Source of the DNA: Leeuwenhoekiella sp.
GTDB taxonomy: Bacteria; Bacteroidota; Bacteroidia; Flavobacteriales; Flavobacteriaceae
Direction of reading: 5' to 3'
Assembly: GCA_002708845.1 (NCBI GenBank)
Contig: PAPI01000001.1
Coordinates: forward strand, 399,675 to 463,674
Length of the DNA: 64,000 nt
The position numbers and the translations under genes were made by a program. This document shows, piece after piece, positions 1 through 9,050 of the stretch. The notes beneath the pieces are model-generated. The model was not told the origin of the DNA and did no database searches. It worked only from the letters and a program-made list of their open reading frames with translations. Numbering within the stretch: the first letter of the stretch is position 1; every line of letters begins with the position of its first letter.

Positions 1-840
1 GAAATGGGATGCAAGGCCGGCAATAAAATGATGCCCGTCAAACCCTCGGGATAGAATCTCATTAAAATGCAAAAGTAGCTGAGGAATATTATTCTCAAGC
101 AATAAATCAGTAATCTCAAAATAGGTATCGTAATCGAGTACATTTAGATTCTCGGTCACGGCTGCTCGCGTAAGATTATCTCCGCAAAAACTGACTACCC
201 GGTCAAACGTTGAAAGAGCATCGCGCAGTGCACCATCGGCTTTTTGAGCAATGATATGCAAGGCTTCTTCTTCGGCAGTAATGCCTTCCTGTTTAGCGAT
301 ATCTACCAGATGTTCCCGAATATCTTTAACCGTAATTCGTTTGAAATCGAAAATTTGACAGCGGGATAGAATGGTTGGGATTATCTTATGCTTTTCGGTA
401 GTTGCCAGAATAAAAATGGCATGTTTAGGCGGTTCTTCCAGTGTTTTCAGAAATGCGTTGAAAGCAGCTGAAGAAAGCATATGTACCTCATCAATGATGT
501 AAACCTTGTATTTGCCTACCTGAGGTGCAATACGTACCTGATCTATAAGATTACGTATATCATCTACCGAATTATTTGAGGCAGCATCCAGCTCAAAGAT
601 ATTAAAAGCGTAATCCTCATTTTCATCCACCTGTTCATCAGCCTCCTGGTTGATTTTTTTTGCTAAAATACGGGCACAGGTGGTTTTACCCACACCGCGA
701 GGTCCTGTAAAAAGCAAGGCCTGAGCCAGGTGATTGTTTTTTATAGCATTTTCAAGCGTATTTGTAATAGCCTGTTGGCCTACCACGTCTTTAAACGTTG
801 CAGGTCTGTATTTTCGGGCTGATACGATAAACTGTTCCAC
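1..840 (-). CDS. dnaX: DNA polymerase III subunit gamma/tau (5' part; C-terminus outside window)
   Basis: Clamp-loader ATPase that loads the sliding clamp at the replication fork. The 280 codons present hold the AAA+ core: Walker A GPRGVGKT at residues 46-53, Walker B IIDEVH near 115-120, sensor ATTEKHK and the SRC arginine-finger motif near 158-160. The zinc-binding Cys module found in the E. coli protein is missing: the stretch after ARILAKKINQ is acidic and Cys-free, which I recall as usual for Flavobacteriaceae. The start is a GTG giving MEQFIVSARKYRP, the typical family N-terminus; no in-frame ATG lies just upstream. The gene runs off the left edge. A -7 element (886-893) lies about 45 nt upstream, divergent from rnpB. 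Confidence 0.95.
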   Translation of the reverse strand, partial: MEQFIVSARKYRPATFKDVVGQQAITNTLENAIKNNHLAQALLFTGPRGVGKTTCARILAKKINQEADEQVDENEDYAFNIFELDAASNNSVDDIRNLIDQVRIAPQVGKYKVYIIDEVHMLSSAAFNAFLKTLEEPPKHAIFILATTEKHKIIPTILSRCQIFDFKRITVKDIREHLVDIAKQEGITAEEEALHIIAQKADGALRDALSTFDRVVSFCGDNLTRAAVTENLNVLDYDTYFEITDLLLENNIPQLLLHFNEILSRGFDGHHFIAGLASHF

Positions 841-885
841 AAATGCTTTTTTGAAAGATAGCCCTAATAGAAAATAGGTCTCTGG

Positions 886-893
886 CAAATATA
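886..893 (-). promoter_or_regulatory. dnaX -7 promoter element
   Basis: On the minus strand this reads TATATTTG, a perfect match to the Bacteroidota -7 consensus TAnnTTTG. No -33 TTG was found at the usual 17-23 nt distance. It would give a leader of about 40 nt before the dnaX GTG. Confidence 0.45.
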
Positions 894-984
894 ATTATAC
901 CCCTGTCAATATGCATAAGTAATGCGGATTTTTCCCAACGTCTTATCAACAATCTAAGCGAAAACCAGTAGTTTATTTAATGTC

Positions 985-1011
985 TTGATTCTTAAATAAG
1001 CTGTACTTTTG
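985..1011 (+). promoter_or_regulatory. rnpB promoter (TTG, 16 nt, TACTTTTG)
   Basis: A -33 TTG (985-987) and a perfect -7 TACTTTTG (1004-1011) lie just before the first base of the predicted P1 helix of RNase P RNA (about 1016). A start 5 nt after the -7 element matches the RNA 5' end. The spacing is 1 nt below the usual 17-23. Confidence 0.6.
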
Positions 1012-1015
1012 CCGT

Positions 1016-1328
1016 AAGCAGACCGCCTTATCGCTTTAGACCATTTAGGCTCTAAGGAGGAAAGTCCGGACACCAGAGGGAGGCATAGCGGCTAACGGCC
1101 GTCTGGCTTAGTTTAAGTCAAGGACCAGTGCAACAGAAAGGATGTACAGGTAATGCTGTAGTGAAATCAGGTAAACTCTATGCGGTGCAATGTCATGTAA
1201 ACCGGCAATTAAGTGTTTCCCGCGCGATGCCGGAGGGTAGACAGATAGAGCTTTTGAGTAATCAAAAGTCCAGATAAATGATAAGGTATTACTTAGGTAA
1301 GAACAGAATCCGGCTTACAGGTCTGCTT
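1016..1328 (+). ncRNA. rnpB: RNase P RNA (bacterial class A)
   Basis: Catalytic RNA that matures tRNA 5' ends. The diagnostic conserved blocks are present: GAGGAAAGUCCGGAC near 1056-1070 and ACAGAAUCCGGCUUACAG near 1303-1320. The ends pair as helix P1: AAGCAGACC (1016-1024) with GGTCTGCTT (1320-1328). The helix is followed directly by a T run, so P1 probably doubles as the terminator. The length of about 313 nt is normal for this phylum. The 3' end lies 3 nt from the stop codon of the convergent gene at 1332. Confidence 0.96.
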
Positions 1329-1331
1329 TTT

Positions 1332-1715
1332 TTATTGTGCTTCAACAAACGTGTTGGCCCAGTCAATAGCTTCTTTTAAAGTCCCAAAGATTTTGGTTCT
1401 CTTTGTCATGAAATTCTTTTCGAAATTTGCCGTTTGCATTTTAGAGGCCGTTTCAGTCACTATTGCAACTCCTATCATGTTGGAAATTCCAATGCAGTTA
1501 AGATAATCAACAGGATTTACATTAAAATCGTATTTCCGATTTGATATATATATGTAAGGTTTTGCTGTACCGTAATATTCTTCTAAAATGACTAGTACTT
1601 CATCAAATAAATCGCGCGTAAGATAACAACCTTCCTTTACCTCAGAAATCACATAATTTTGAGAGCAGGTAAGTCTTGTGAAGCTTAATGCGTATTCTTT
1701 TATTTCTACAGGCAT
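1332..1715 (-). CDS. Conserved hypothetical protein, STAS/SpoIIAA-like
   Basis: A 127 aa soluble protein with no signal peptide or membrane segment. The alternating hydrophobic pattern (CYLTRDLFDEVLVILEE, then GVAIVTETASKM, then IFGTLKEAIDWANTF) resembles the small SpoIIAA/STAS-like proteins common in Flavobacteriaceae, where the final helix with an xxAxxW pattern is recurrent. This assignment is by pattern only. It is transcribed away from rsmD's 3' end with a 33 nt gap, so it probably shares that leftward transcript. No catalytic residues can be named. Confidence 0.7.
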   Translation of the reverse strand: MPVEIKEYALSFTRLTCSQNYVISEVKEGCYLTRDLFDEVLVILEEYYGTAKPYIYISNRKYDFNVNPVDYLNCIGISNMIGVAIVTETASKMQTANFEKNFMTKRTKIFGTLKEAIDWANTFVEAQ

Positions 1716-1748
1716 AAGGCAAGCACTGAAAATTATAAATCTTTACTG

Positions 1749-2288
1749 TTATGAGTTCTTAAAAAAACTAAAGGCACTACCGCCATATTTGCGAAGTTCA
1801 TTAAAGTTACGAATATTCTGTAAGTCAGTGTGTTTGCTATGCTCTAAAATTAATGAGCCTTCGGGTTTTAGCAGATTATTATCAAAAACAAGATCTATAA
1901 TGGCAATAAACTGGCTGTCTTCAAAATCGTAAGGGGGATCTGCAACTATAATATCATAGGCATTGTTTTCACGGCTCAAAAAAGTATACACATCAGACTT
2001 AAATGTTTCTATAGGCATTTCGAGCTCTGTAGCTGTCTTAGTGATGTATTGTACACAACCGGAATGGGCATCAATAGCTGTTATTTGCGGTACACCTCTG
2101 GATGCAAATTCATAACTGAGATTACCGGTGCCAGAGAACAGGTCTAATACGCGCAACGTGCTGAATTGGTATCGGTTTCTGAGAATATTGAAAAGGGATT
2201 CTTTAGCCATGTCAGTTGTTGGTCTGACGGGCAGTTTTTTTGGCGCGATAAGACGCCTCCCTTTATGAATTCCGCTAATGATTCTCAT
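1749..2288 (-). CDS. rsmD: 16S rRNA (guanine(966)-N(2))-methyltransferase RsmD
   Basis: Methylates N2 of G966 in 16S rRNA of the 30S subunit, using SAM. The 179 aa length fits the family. MRIISGIHKGRRL at the N-terminus is the family signature. The SAM-binding motif I VLDLFSGTGNLSYEFASRG is at about residues 47-65, and the amino-methyltransferase catalytic motif DPPYDF is near 118-123. It follows the DUF3822 gene with a 3 nt gap, an order I recall as recurrent in Flavobacteriaceae, so co-transcription is likely. Confidence 0.93.
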   Translation of the reverse strand: MRIISGIHKGRRLIAPKKLPVRPTTDMAKESLFNILRNRYQFSTLRVLDLFSGTGNLSYEFASRGVPQITAIDAHSGCVQYITKTATELEMPIETFKSDVYTFLSRENNAYDIIVADPPYDFEDSQFIAIIDLVFDNNLLKPEGSLILEHSKHTDLQNIRNFNELRKYGGSAFSFFKNS

Positions 2289-2291
2289 AGT

Positions 2292-3089
2292 TTAAAGGTA
2301 TTGCAGGTAGGTGTTCTTTAATAGATTAGACTCCGTCGCTTTCTGTGTTATACTTACGCTTCTGATGTAGTCGTAAATGAGTCTATAAGTTTCATCATTT
2401 TCATCAATTGCTCCTTTGAGAATAATTGGATTTATTTCCGGATCAAGCTGTAGTTGCTCGTAGCAATAGAGAATATAATAAACGCAATCTGCTGCGTTCT
2501 CATAGTTAAAGCGATTATTCAACAACAATTGTTTATTTTTCCTTGCAATGATTGAAATTGAAGTTTTTGATACGTGAACACAAACTTCTTTTAAATCTTC
2601 AGAAGGATGTTGATCAGTTAAAACAGACTTAAGGAAAACGCTTTGACTGTGATAAAAGGTAAAAGTTCCAAAATGATCAAAGAAAAAGTTATTGATATTC
2701 GAAAATGGAATGTAGACATTAATAAGGTCAAGTTCTTCCAATTCATCATAAACTGTAAAGTCCGTTTTTAAAATTTTAGTATTGAACTTCAGGTAATCAG
2801 CAAGATTGTTTTGGTCAAAAAGATTTTCGGGAACCACTGTGAAAAGTTCGTTGTCGTAGATAACCACCACCTCGTGAAAGGTATTGTTAAGTTGAGGAAG
2901 AGTACTAAAAACCTCTTTAATTTTAACCAGAGCCTGTTCAGGAGAATGGACGTACTCAAAAGGAAAACGATCTGAATCAATCAATCGGTCATCTGAAATA
3001 TTTTTGATACAAAAAGAAAATCCATCCAAGCTAACTTGGATGGATAGTTTATGATTTTCAGGATCTTGAAGATTTTTATTCATCAGCAT
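2292..3089 (-). CDS. DUF3822 family protein
   Basis: A 265 aa protein of the DUF3822 family, which is found next to rsmD in Bacteroidota. The sequence suggests a two-lobed actin/ASKHA-like fold (repeated beta-strand pattern, with KLSIQVSLDGFSFCI at the start and VCVHVSKTSISIIARKNKQLLLNNRF in the second half), but no enzymatic motif is visible. Two in-frame ATGs exist (3089 and 3083). Both overlap the stop of the upstream gene (3076-3078), so translational coupling is likely. Function unknown. Confidence 0.75.
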   Translation of the reverse strand: MLMNKNLQDPENHKLSIQVSLDGFSFCIKNISDDRLIDSDRFPFEYVHSPEQALVKIKEVFSTLPQLNNTFHEVVVIYDNELFTVVPENLFDQNNLADYLKFNTKILKTDFTVYDELEELDLINVYIPFSNINNFFFDHFGTFTFYHSQSVFLKSVLTDQHPSEDLKEVCVHVSKTSISIIARKNKQLLLNNRFNYENAADCVYYILYCYEQLQLDPEINPIILKGAIDENDETYRLIYDYIRSVSITQKATESNLLKNTYLQYL

Positions 3090-3729
3090 CCCCGTAACTC
3101 TTAGGCCAGTTACCGGCTGTTTTAACTTCGGTCATAGAACCTACTGTAAGATATGCTCCATTAACACCTTCAACAGAAAGAACCTGCTTTTCTTTGGCTA
3201 CATAATCTTTAGGCTGATCTGCAAGAAGAACATCTTTTGAAACTTTGGCTTCAAAAACAGGAATTGGCACATCGCTCTTTAGAATTGTACCGGCATCCAT
3301 TTCAAATTTAGCATCCTTTACAGGACCCGGAACATTCATCATAGTTTTATAACGATCAGTTCCTTGAAAAAGAGAATCTTTTACAGAACGGAAACCTAAA
3401 GTATCAATAATGGTTATCTCTTTATTGGTATCTACACGGTATCTTCTCGTTAGTTCTTCATCCAATACAAGTGTATCGCGACGTTCAGTTAGTGTGAATT
3501 CTGCAGTATCAATAAATTCGATCAACTGGTTGAAATCTTTAGCAAACTTACCGGTAAGCTGTCTGTATGCCAACTGAGATTTCTGGATGTCTTTAAGTTT
3601 ATCTACCGCTTTTTGATAGCGAACAACTTTAAGATCATTAAACTTGACTTCGCCATAAACAGAGTCAAAAAGTAAATATCCCAATACTCCGATCACTACC
3701 CAAAGTACTAACTGAATTACTATTTTCAT
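3076..3729 (-). CDS. Conserved hypothetical membrane-anchored protein
   Basis: A 217 aa protein with one N-terminal transmembrane segment (IVIQLVLWVVIGVLGYLLF, about residues 3-21), then a largely soluble, charged domain rich in short strands. The domain includes a helical segment KAVDKLKDIQKSQLAYRQ that recalls pilin-like or periplasmic anchored proteins. The start at 3729 is preferred over an upstream in-frame codon at 3768 because it puts the membrane segment at the N-terminus. It is the first gene of a leftward group with DUF3822 and RsmD. Conserved in Flavobacteriaceae, to my recollection, but without a known role. Confidence 0.75.
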   Translation of the reverse strand: MKIVIQLVLWVVIGVLGYLLFDSVYGEVKFNDLKVVRYQKAVDKLKDIQKSQLAYRQLTGKFAKDFNQLIEFIDTAEFTLTERRDTLVLDEELTRRYRVDTNKEITIIDTLGFRSVKDSLFQGTDRYKTMMNVPGPVKDAKFEMDAGTILKSDVPIPVFEAKVSKDVLLADQPKDYVAKEKQVLSVEGVNGAYLTVGSMTEVKTAGNWPKSYGDADE

Positions 3730-3845
3730 TCGATGTGTGGTTTTAAATTTAATTAAGGTTATAAGCAAATCTACAATTTTTTTTTAATCGTTAAAGGATA
3801 TCAGCCTAAATTTCCTTAGTATCTTTACAATCAAGATAACCATAC

Positions 3846-5279
3846 ATGAAGCTAGACGAGCACGCATTTTATAAGCTTTTACTTCAGGACTTTCCCTTTC
3901 AACCTACCGAAAAACAGAACTTGCTGCTGATGCAGTTAAGCAACTTTTTGTTTGATGATAAAAAGGATAATTTATTTGTTCTGAAGGGGTATGCTGGTAC
4001 AGGGAAGACAACTCTTATTGGTACAGTGGTCAAAAATTTGTGGCGCATACGCATGTCTTTTGTACAAATGGCCCCAACGGGGAGAGCAGCAAAGGTTATT
4101 TCCAGTTACAGTGATAAACCGGCTCAAACCATACATCGAAAAATTTACTATCCAAAAAAGGAACGGGGAGGAGGTGTGTCATTCACCCTACAACGCAATA
4201 AGCATCGCAATACACTATTTATTATAGATGAGGCCTCGATGATTTCTGATAATGCATCAGAGTCTAAACTGTTTGAAAACGGATCGCTGCTTGATGATTT
4301 GATGCTTTACATATATAGTGGTCACAACTGTAAGCTACTCTTAATAGGCGATGAAGCTCAATTACCTCCGGTAAAAATGGAGCTTAGTCCTGCTCTGGAT
4401 ACAAAGAACTTGGAACTACAGTTTAATAAAACCGTAAAAAGCATAGAACTCGACGAGGTTATGCGGCAGGCAGAAACAAGTGGGATTTTAAAAAATGCCA
4501 CGCGTATACGTGAGTTTATGAATGATGGTCTTTATGAAGATTTTAGGTTTGATCTAAGCGGTCAGAATGATGTAGTTCGTCTTATTGACGGTCACGAAAT
4601 TATGGATGCTCTTGGAGACTCCTATCGAGAATTTGGAAATGAAGGCACAGCAATAATCGTAAGGTCTAATAAGCGTGCGAATCTCTACAACCAGCAGATA
4701 CGCTCGCGCATTTTGTTTAAGGAAGAAGAGGTAAGTGCAGGGGATTACTTTATGGTCGTTAAAAACAATTATTTTTGGCTTGATGCAAAAAGCGATGCCG
4801 GTTTTATTGCTAATGGAGATATCGTAGAGATTCTTGAAATATTCAGTATAAAAGAGCTCTATGGTTTCCGCTTTGCGGAAGTAAAGGTCAAAATGACTGA
4901 TTACCCCAGTTTAGATCCGTTTGAAACGGTTCTTTTGCTGGACACCCTAACTTCTGAAACTCCCTCGCTACCCTATGAAGATTCAAACAGGCTTTATCAG
5001 GAAGTAATGAAAGATTATGAGGATGAAACTTCTAAATATAAGAAGTTTATGAAAGTTAAAAACAACAAATATTTTAATGCACTTCAGGTCAAATTCTCTT
5101 ATGCCATTACCTGTCACAAGTCTCAGGGTGGTCAATGGGATACGATTATGGTGGAACAGCCTTATTTGCGTGATGGCATGAATAAAGATTATTTACGCTG
5201 GCTGTACACGGCTGTAACTCGTGCTCAGAAAAAACTGTATCTTATAGGTTTTAAAGATGATATGTTTGTAGACGCTTAA
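3846..5279 (+). CDS. RecD-like ATP-dependent DNA helicase (SF1)
   Basis: A 477 aa superfamily 1B helicase of the RecD/AAA_30 type, expected to unwind DNA 5'-3' in repair or recombination. Visible motifs are Walker A GYAGTGKTT (48-56), Walker B LFIIDEASM (about 124-132), motif III LLIGDEAQLPPV, and the UvrD_C_2-type C-terminal motif YAITCHKSQGGQWD, followed by YTAVTRAQKKLYLIG. It lacks the long N-terminal region of true RecD2, so it is the short single-core type common in Bacteroidota. It heads a rightward run with DUF4126 (3 nt gap), KdsB and an acyltransferase. A near-consensus -7 TATCTTTA lies at 3820-3827. Confidence 0.88.
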   Translation: MKLDEHAFYKLLLQDFPFQPTEKQNLLLMQLSNFLFDDKKDNLFVLKGYAGTGKTTLIGTVVKNLWRIRMSFVQMAPTGRAAKVISSYSDKPAQTIHRKIYYPKKERGGGVSFTLQRNKHRNTLFIIDEASMISDNASESKLFENGSLLDDLMLYIYSGHNCKLLLIGDEAQLPPVKMELSPALDTKNLELQFNKTVKSIELDEVMRQAETSGILKNATRIREFMNDGLYEDFRFDLSGQNDVVRLIDGHEIMDALGDSYREFGNEGTAIIVRSNKRANLYNQQIRSRILFKEEEVSAGDYFMVVKNNYFWLDAKSDAGFIANGDIVEILEIFSIKELYGFRFAEVKVKMTDYPSLDPFETVLLLDTLTSETPSLPYEDSNRLYQEVMKDYEDETSKYKKFMKVKNNKYFNALQVKFSYAITCHKSQGGQWDTIMVEQPYLRDGMNKDYLRWLYTAVTRAQKKLYLIGFKDDMFVDA

Positions 5280-5282
5280 GTT

Positions 5283-5852
5283 ATGGAGATCATTCTTAGT
5301 ATATGTCTTGGGGTAGGTCTGGCCGCCGCTGCCGGTTTTAGAATCTTTTTGCCCTTACTCGCTTTGAGCACCGCTTCCTATTTTGATTGGGTTGATCTCA
5401 ATGAAAACTGGCTATGGTTAGGTTCGTGGCAAACCCTTGTTCTTTTGGGTATTGCCACGGTGCTCGAATTACTTGCTTATTACATTCCCTGGTTTGATAA
5501 TGCACTTGACACCATTGCTGTACCTCTGGCTACTGTTGCGGGTACAATTCTATTTTTTGTGACGCTGGGCGATTTTGATCCCTGGGTTTCCTGGGCTTTG
5601 GCAATCATTGGAGGAGGAGGAACCGCTGGTCTCATTGCCGGAACTACTGCAACAGCACGGGCAGCCTCAACAACTACAACCATGGGTTTTGCAAACCCGG
5701 TGTTTTCAACCCTAGAGGCTGTTTTTTCTACACTATTGTCAATTCTTGCCCTTATATTTCCTATTCTTGCGCTCATTTTGGTAATCTATATTATATACCG
5801 ATTGCTACGCTTTTTTAAAAGGAGAAAGCAAAAATCAGCCACAAAGCTTTAA
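5283..5852 (+). CDS. DUF4126 family membrane protein
   Basis: A 189 aa integral membrane protein with about five hydrophobic segments. The N-terminal GVGLAAAAGFRIFLPLLALS and the middle GGTAGLIAGTTATARAASTTTTMGFANP (a Gly/Ala/Thr-rich loop) are characteristic of DUF4126. The C-terminus is a basic cytoplasmic tail (RRKQKSATKL). Biochemical role unknown. It sits 3 nt after the helicase and 6 nt before kdsB in one apparent operon. Confidence 0.85.
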   Translation: MEIILSICLGVGLAAAAGFRIFLPLLALSTASYFDWVDLNENWLWLGSWQTLVLLGIATVLELLAYYIPWFDNALDTIAVPLATVAGTILFFVTLGDFDPWVSWALAIIGGGGTAGLIAGTTATARAASTTTTMGFANPVFSTLEAVFSTLLSILALIFPILALILVIYIIYRLLRFFKRRKQKSATKL

Positions 5853-5858
5853 ATTTTA

Positions 5859-6614
5859 ATGAATACAAAACTCAGAACTATTGCAATGATTCCTGCCCGC
5901 TATGAAGCCAGCAGATTTCCCGGTAAGCTTATGCAGGACCTTGAAGGTAAACCGGTAATTATACGTACCTACGAGGCAGCTAAGGCGACCAAACTTTTTG
6001 ACGAGGTTTATGTTGTTACAGATAGTGAAGAGATCAAAAAAGCTGTTGAACAGGCATCCGGTAAGGTAATCATGAGTAGAGTAGAACATAGCTGTGGAAG
6101 TGATCGTATTGCCGAAGCTGTACAAGAACTGGACATAGATATTGTTGTAAATGTACAGGGAGACGAGCCATTTACAAATGCAGAAGATATGCGCAATGTG
6201 CTTCAGGTTTTTTATGAAGAGGGAGCAGAGTACATTGACCTTGCCTCGCTTATGACACCAATGCGACTGCAAACCGAAATTGAAAACCCCAATAACGTAA
6301 AGGTTATTGTTGATCAAAATAATTTTGCCTTGTATTTTTCACGTGCGCCTATTCCATACCCCAGAGATCGGGATATTGATGTTACGTATTATAAGCATAA
6401 GGGTATCTATGCTTTTAGGAAAGAGGCTGTGCTTGATTTCGCGAGATTGCCTATGCGCGAACTCGAAGCCTCTGAAAAAATTGAAGCCATACGCTATCTC
6501 GAGTACGGCAAACGCATTAAAATGGTATATTCAGACACGCCGGCTATAGGCATTGATACGCCTCAAGACCTGGAAGAAGCTCGTAATATTCTCAGGACAA
6601 AAAAGCATAAATGA
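5859..6614 (+). CDS. kdsB: 3-deoxy-manno-octulosonate cytidylyltransferase (CMP-KDO synthetase)
   Basis: Activates KDO with CTP to CMP-KDO for the inner core of lipopolysaccharide, in the cytosol. The 251 aa length is normal. The nucleotide-binding N-terminus [17 protein letters not shown] is at about residues 8-24, the metal/nucleotide motif VNVQGDEPF near 97-105, and the family block [16 protein letters not shown] is in the C-terminal half. The stop overlaps the start of the downstream acyltransferase by 4 nt (ATGA), so the two are translationally coupled, in keeping with a shared envelope-lipid role. Confidence 0.95.
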   Translation: MNTKLRTIAMIPARYEASRFPGKLMQDLEGKPVIIRTYEAAKATKLFDEVYVVTDSEEIKKAVEQASGKVIMSRVEHSCGSDRIAEAVQELDIDIVVNVQGDEPFTNAEDMRNVLQVFYEEGAEYIDLASLMTPMRLQTEIENPNNVKVIVDQNNFALYFSRAPIPYPRDRDIDVTYYKHKGIYAFRKEAVLDFARLPMRELEASEKIEAIRYLEYGKRIKMVYSDTPAIGIDTPQDLEEARNILRTKKHK

Positions 6615-7147
6615 AACTTATAGCAAAAACCATTTACCAGCTTTTGGGATGGAAAATAAAAGGCCATTTCCCGAAAGAAGTTAAAAAAATGGTTGTAATT
6701 GCTGCGCCCCATACTAGCTGGCACGATTTCTATATGGCGCTTTTATTTAGAAGTATCATTGGTGTAGAAATTAATTTTTTAGGTAAAAAAGAACTTTTTA
6801 AATGGCCTTTTGGCTGGTATTTTAGAAAGGTAGGTGGTACTGCGCTTGATCGTACTCCGGGTCAAAATAAGGTCACCTATATCGCTTCACTATTTAAGGA
6901 ACGGGAAACGTTTCGGCTGGCACTTTCTCCTGAGGGTACCCGTAAAAAAGTAGAAAACTGGAAAACGGGTTTTTACTACATAGCTCTGGAAGCTCACGTG
7001 CCAATCTTAACCATAACGATGGATTTTCAAAATAAGCAGCATAAAATTGGCTCATTATTCTATCCAACTGGTGATGGTAATCGTGACTTAAAAGAACTTC
7101 GATTGTTCTTCAAAAACGTCAAAGGTAAAATACCTGAAAACAGCTAG
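6611..7147 (+). CDS. PlsC-like 1-acyl-glycerol-3-phosphate acyltransferase family protein
   Basis: A 178 aa member of the lysophospholipid acyltransferase family, shorter than typical PlsC. The catalytic H-x4-D motif is APHTSWHDF (about 32-40), and the substrate-binding block is [20 protein letters not shown] (about 119-138). Members like this occur widely in Bacteroidota; the substrate is unknown. The coupling to kdsB suggests lipid A or another envelope lipid, but that is inference. No strong membrane helix precedes the motif, so membrane association would be peripheral. Confidence 0.87.
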   Translation: MKLIAKTIYQLLGWKIKGHFPKEVKKMVVIAAPHTSWHDFYMALLFRSIIGVEINFLGKKELFKWPFGWYFRKVGGTALDRTPGQNKVTYIASLFKERETFRLALSPEGTRKKVENWKTGFYYIALEAHVPILTITMDFQNKQHKIGSLFYPTGDGNRDLKELRLFFKNVKGKIPENS

Positions 7148-7346
7148 TATATAGCGGTTTATGATTTTTTTCAAAGCTGAGATTGCTAATCTTAAGTTAA
7201 AAAACCTCCTTTTTTAAATTTTAAACAACTGTAAATCAGGTAATTATATTTAAGCCTGTTTTTGCTCTGAAAAAATGCAAAACCATAGGACATGACAGGT
7301 CGTATGTATTCGTAAATCAACAATGTTTAACAAAAAACAAAAAATT

Positions 7347-8366
7347 ATGAATACTGGAAAACTTTTAATCCTGGGTGTATTTGGAGCATTTACTTTCGCT
7401 TCTTGTAGTGATGACGATAATAATGACGATATGCCAATGAACGAGGCGTCTGCAAATTTATATGCAACTTCACACGCCGATGGTAATGTAACGCATTACG
7501 ACCTTACAAACAGTACGACGACGACGATCACAACTTCAGCGAGTGATTCTGAAGGAATATATGTTTCTCCTGAAGATGATAGTTTTACAATAGCTGCAAG
7601 AGGAGCTACTCAAACTTCTGTTCAGGCTTATGTAGGAATTAGTGATATAATTATGAGCACTGTAAATCTTACAGCAGCTTTCTCTGGTCCATCTATTTTA
7701 CAAAACCCTAGAGACATAGCAGTTAACGGTAATTTTTACGTGGTTGCAGATAGTCAAAATGCCAATGCGGGTCGTTTTTTCGTATTTGAAAAATCAAACG
7801 GATCATTTACTCTAAGTAGAACCATTACAACTGATTTTTCAGTTTGGGGAATTGAGTTCGTAGGTAACGACCTATATGCTGTTGTAGATATGTCAAATGA
7901 ACTGGCTGTATTTACTAACTTTTTAGCGAGTAATCCTGCAGACGCTACCGTAAGTGCATCTAAGCGTGTTGCTATCGAAGGTATTGTTAGAACACACGGT
8001 ATCGCTTTCGATGGTGGAACGATGATAATGAGTGATATTGCTGCTGCCTCTGGTGATAATGCTGCAACAGATGGTGGTTTCCACGTTATCACAAACTTTA
8101 TGTCGAAGTTTAATGCTGTTGCCGATGGCGGAACTCTTGCAGTAGGTCAACAAATACGTTATGCAGGTGCAGCTACTTTAATGGGTAACCCTGTGAATGT
8201 AGAATATGATGCTGATTCAGATACTGTCTATGTTGCCGAACTAGCAAATGGTGGAGGTCGTGTTCTTGCTTTTACTAATGTTTCAACTGGAGGTGGTGGT
8301 AACGCTACTCCGGCTGTAAATAATAGTTTAGCAGGAGTTTCTTCTCTGTATTTTTACAAAGGATAA
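7347..8366 (+). CDS. Predicted surface lipoprotein, beta-propeller-like
   Basis: A 339 aa protein starting at the ATG of MNTGKLLILGVFGAFTFASC, which gives a proper lipoprotein signal (lipobox FASC). An ATG 24 nt upstream is less likely. The mature end CSDDDNNDD is acid-rich after the lipid Cys, the kind of signal that sends Flavobacteriia lipoproteins to the cell surface. The rest repeats blade-like units (NLYATSHADGNVTHYDL, NFYVVADSQNANAGRFFVFE, DLYAVVDMSNELAVF, TVYVAELANGGGRVLAF), suggesting an NHL/YVTN-type beta-propeller. Ligand unknown. It is a single gene followed by a strong terminator. Confidence 0.8.
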   Translation: MNTGKLLILGVFGAFTFASCSDDDNNDDMPMNEASANLYATSHADGNVTHYDLTNSTTTTITTSASDSEGIYVSPEDDSFTIAARGATQTSVQAYVGISDIIMSTVNLTAAFSGPSILQNPRDIAVNGNFYVVADSQNANAGRFFVFEKSNGSFTLSRTITTDFSVWGIEFVGNDLYAVVDMSNELAVFTNFLASNPADATVSASKRVAIEGIVRTHGIAFDGGTMIMSDIAAASGDNAATDGGFHVITNFMSKFNAVADGGTLAVGQQIRYAGAATLMGNPVNVEYDADSDTVYVAELANGGGRVLAFTNVSTGGGGNATPAVNNSLAGVSSLYFYKG

Positions 8367-8386
8367 TCTCTCAAATAAGTTAAATT

Positions 8387-8413
8387 AAAGCGGTCTTTTG
8401 GCCGCTTTTTTTT
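8387..8413. terminator. Bidirectional hairpin terminator
   Basis: A 9 bp stem (8387-8395 with 8400-8408, one G-T wobble) with a TTTT loop and a T run on the + strand. It lies between the convergent lipoprotein and methyltransferase genes. Confidence 0.8.
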
Positions 8414-9038
8414 ATGCGCTAAAGCGAAAATATTCTTGATATATCTTAAGCTCTTTAAATTTGAAGTGTGTTTTAATAAATTCTAACGAAGCTTTTGTGT
8501 AGAAAAAAGTATGTGTCAAGTCATTTTTGTACCACCAGTTTTTGAAATCAATTTCTGATGTCAGCAAATTTGTTTTGCAATATAGATTCCCACCGGGAAC
8601 GAGAAGCTTGCGTAAACGATCAAATTCTTCTCTGGGATTATGAAAATGCTCGATCACCTCACAACATACGATATAGTCATAGTTTTGCTTTAAAGCTTCT
8701 AAATTTTGGCTGAAAAATAAATCGTAAGGCTTAACGTCGTATCCTTGATTCTGAAGCATTTTGGTTAAGACGGGATTTGGGCCCGAACCATAATCCAATC
8801 CTTTCTCCTGCTGAATTTGATTTGTTGAAACAGCATCAATCAAAGGTTTGAGAAATTGGAGATATCCAGAATCTGTTTCACTGTTTCGATGATGCTCATA
8901 ACGCTTTTGCTCTGCAGAGGTAGAAGGTAAATTTTCAGCATCTAAAAAAACCGATGCACAATGGGTGCACCGGTTGTAGTTTCTATTTTGGAAATTCCCA
9001 AAAAAATACGCGGGATGTTTACACAAGGTGCAAACCAT
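8412..9038 (-). CDS. Class I SAM-dependent methyltransferase with N-terminal zinc ribbon
   Basis: A 208 aa protein. It begins with a C-x2-C...C-x2-C zinc knuckle (C3, C6, C24, C27), followed by a Methyltransf_23-type domain: SAM motif GLDYGSGPNPVL (about 99-110) and the CCEVIEHFHNP block. The ribbon resembles those in methyltransferases acting on RNA or small molecules, but the substrate cannot be read from the sequence. It lies 12 nt downstream of the DUF349 gene and is probably read through from it. Confidence 0.85.
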   Translation of the reverse strand: MVCTLCKHPAYFFGNFQNRNYNRCTHCASVFLDAENLPSTSAEQKRYEHHRNSETDSGYLQFLKPLIDAVSTNQIQQEKGLDYGSGPNPVLTKMLQNQGYDVKPYDLFFSQNLEALKQNYDYIVCCEVIEHFHNPREEFDRLRKLLVPGGNLYCKTNLLTSEIDFKNWWYKNDLTHTFFYTKASLEFIKTHFKFKELKIYQEYFRFSA

Positions 9039-9050
9039 AAGCTGGAACTA

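Noticed and set aside
5480-6317. Antisense open frames across DUF4126 and kdsB
   Set aside because: They are reverse images of strongly conserved genes and show no family resemblance.
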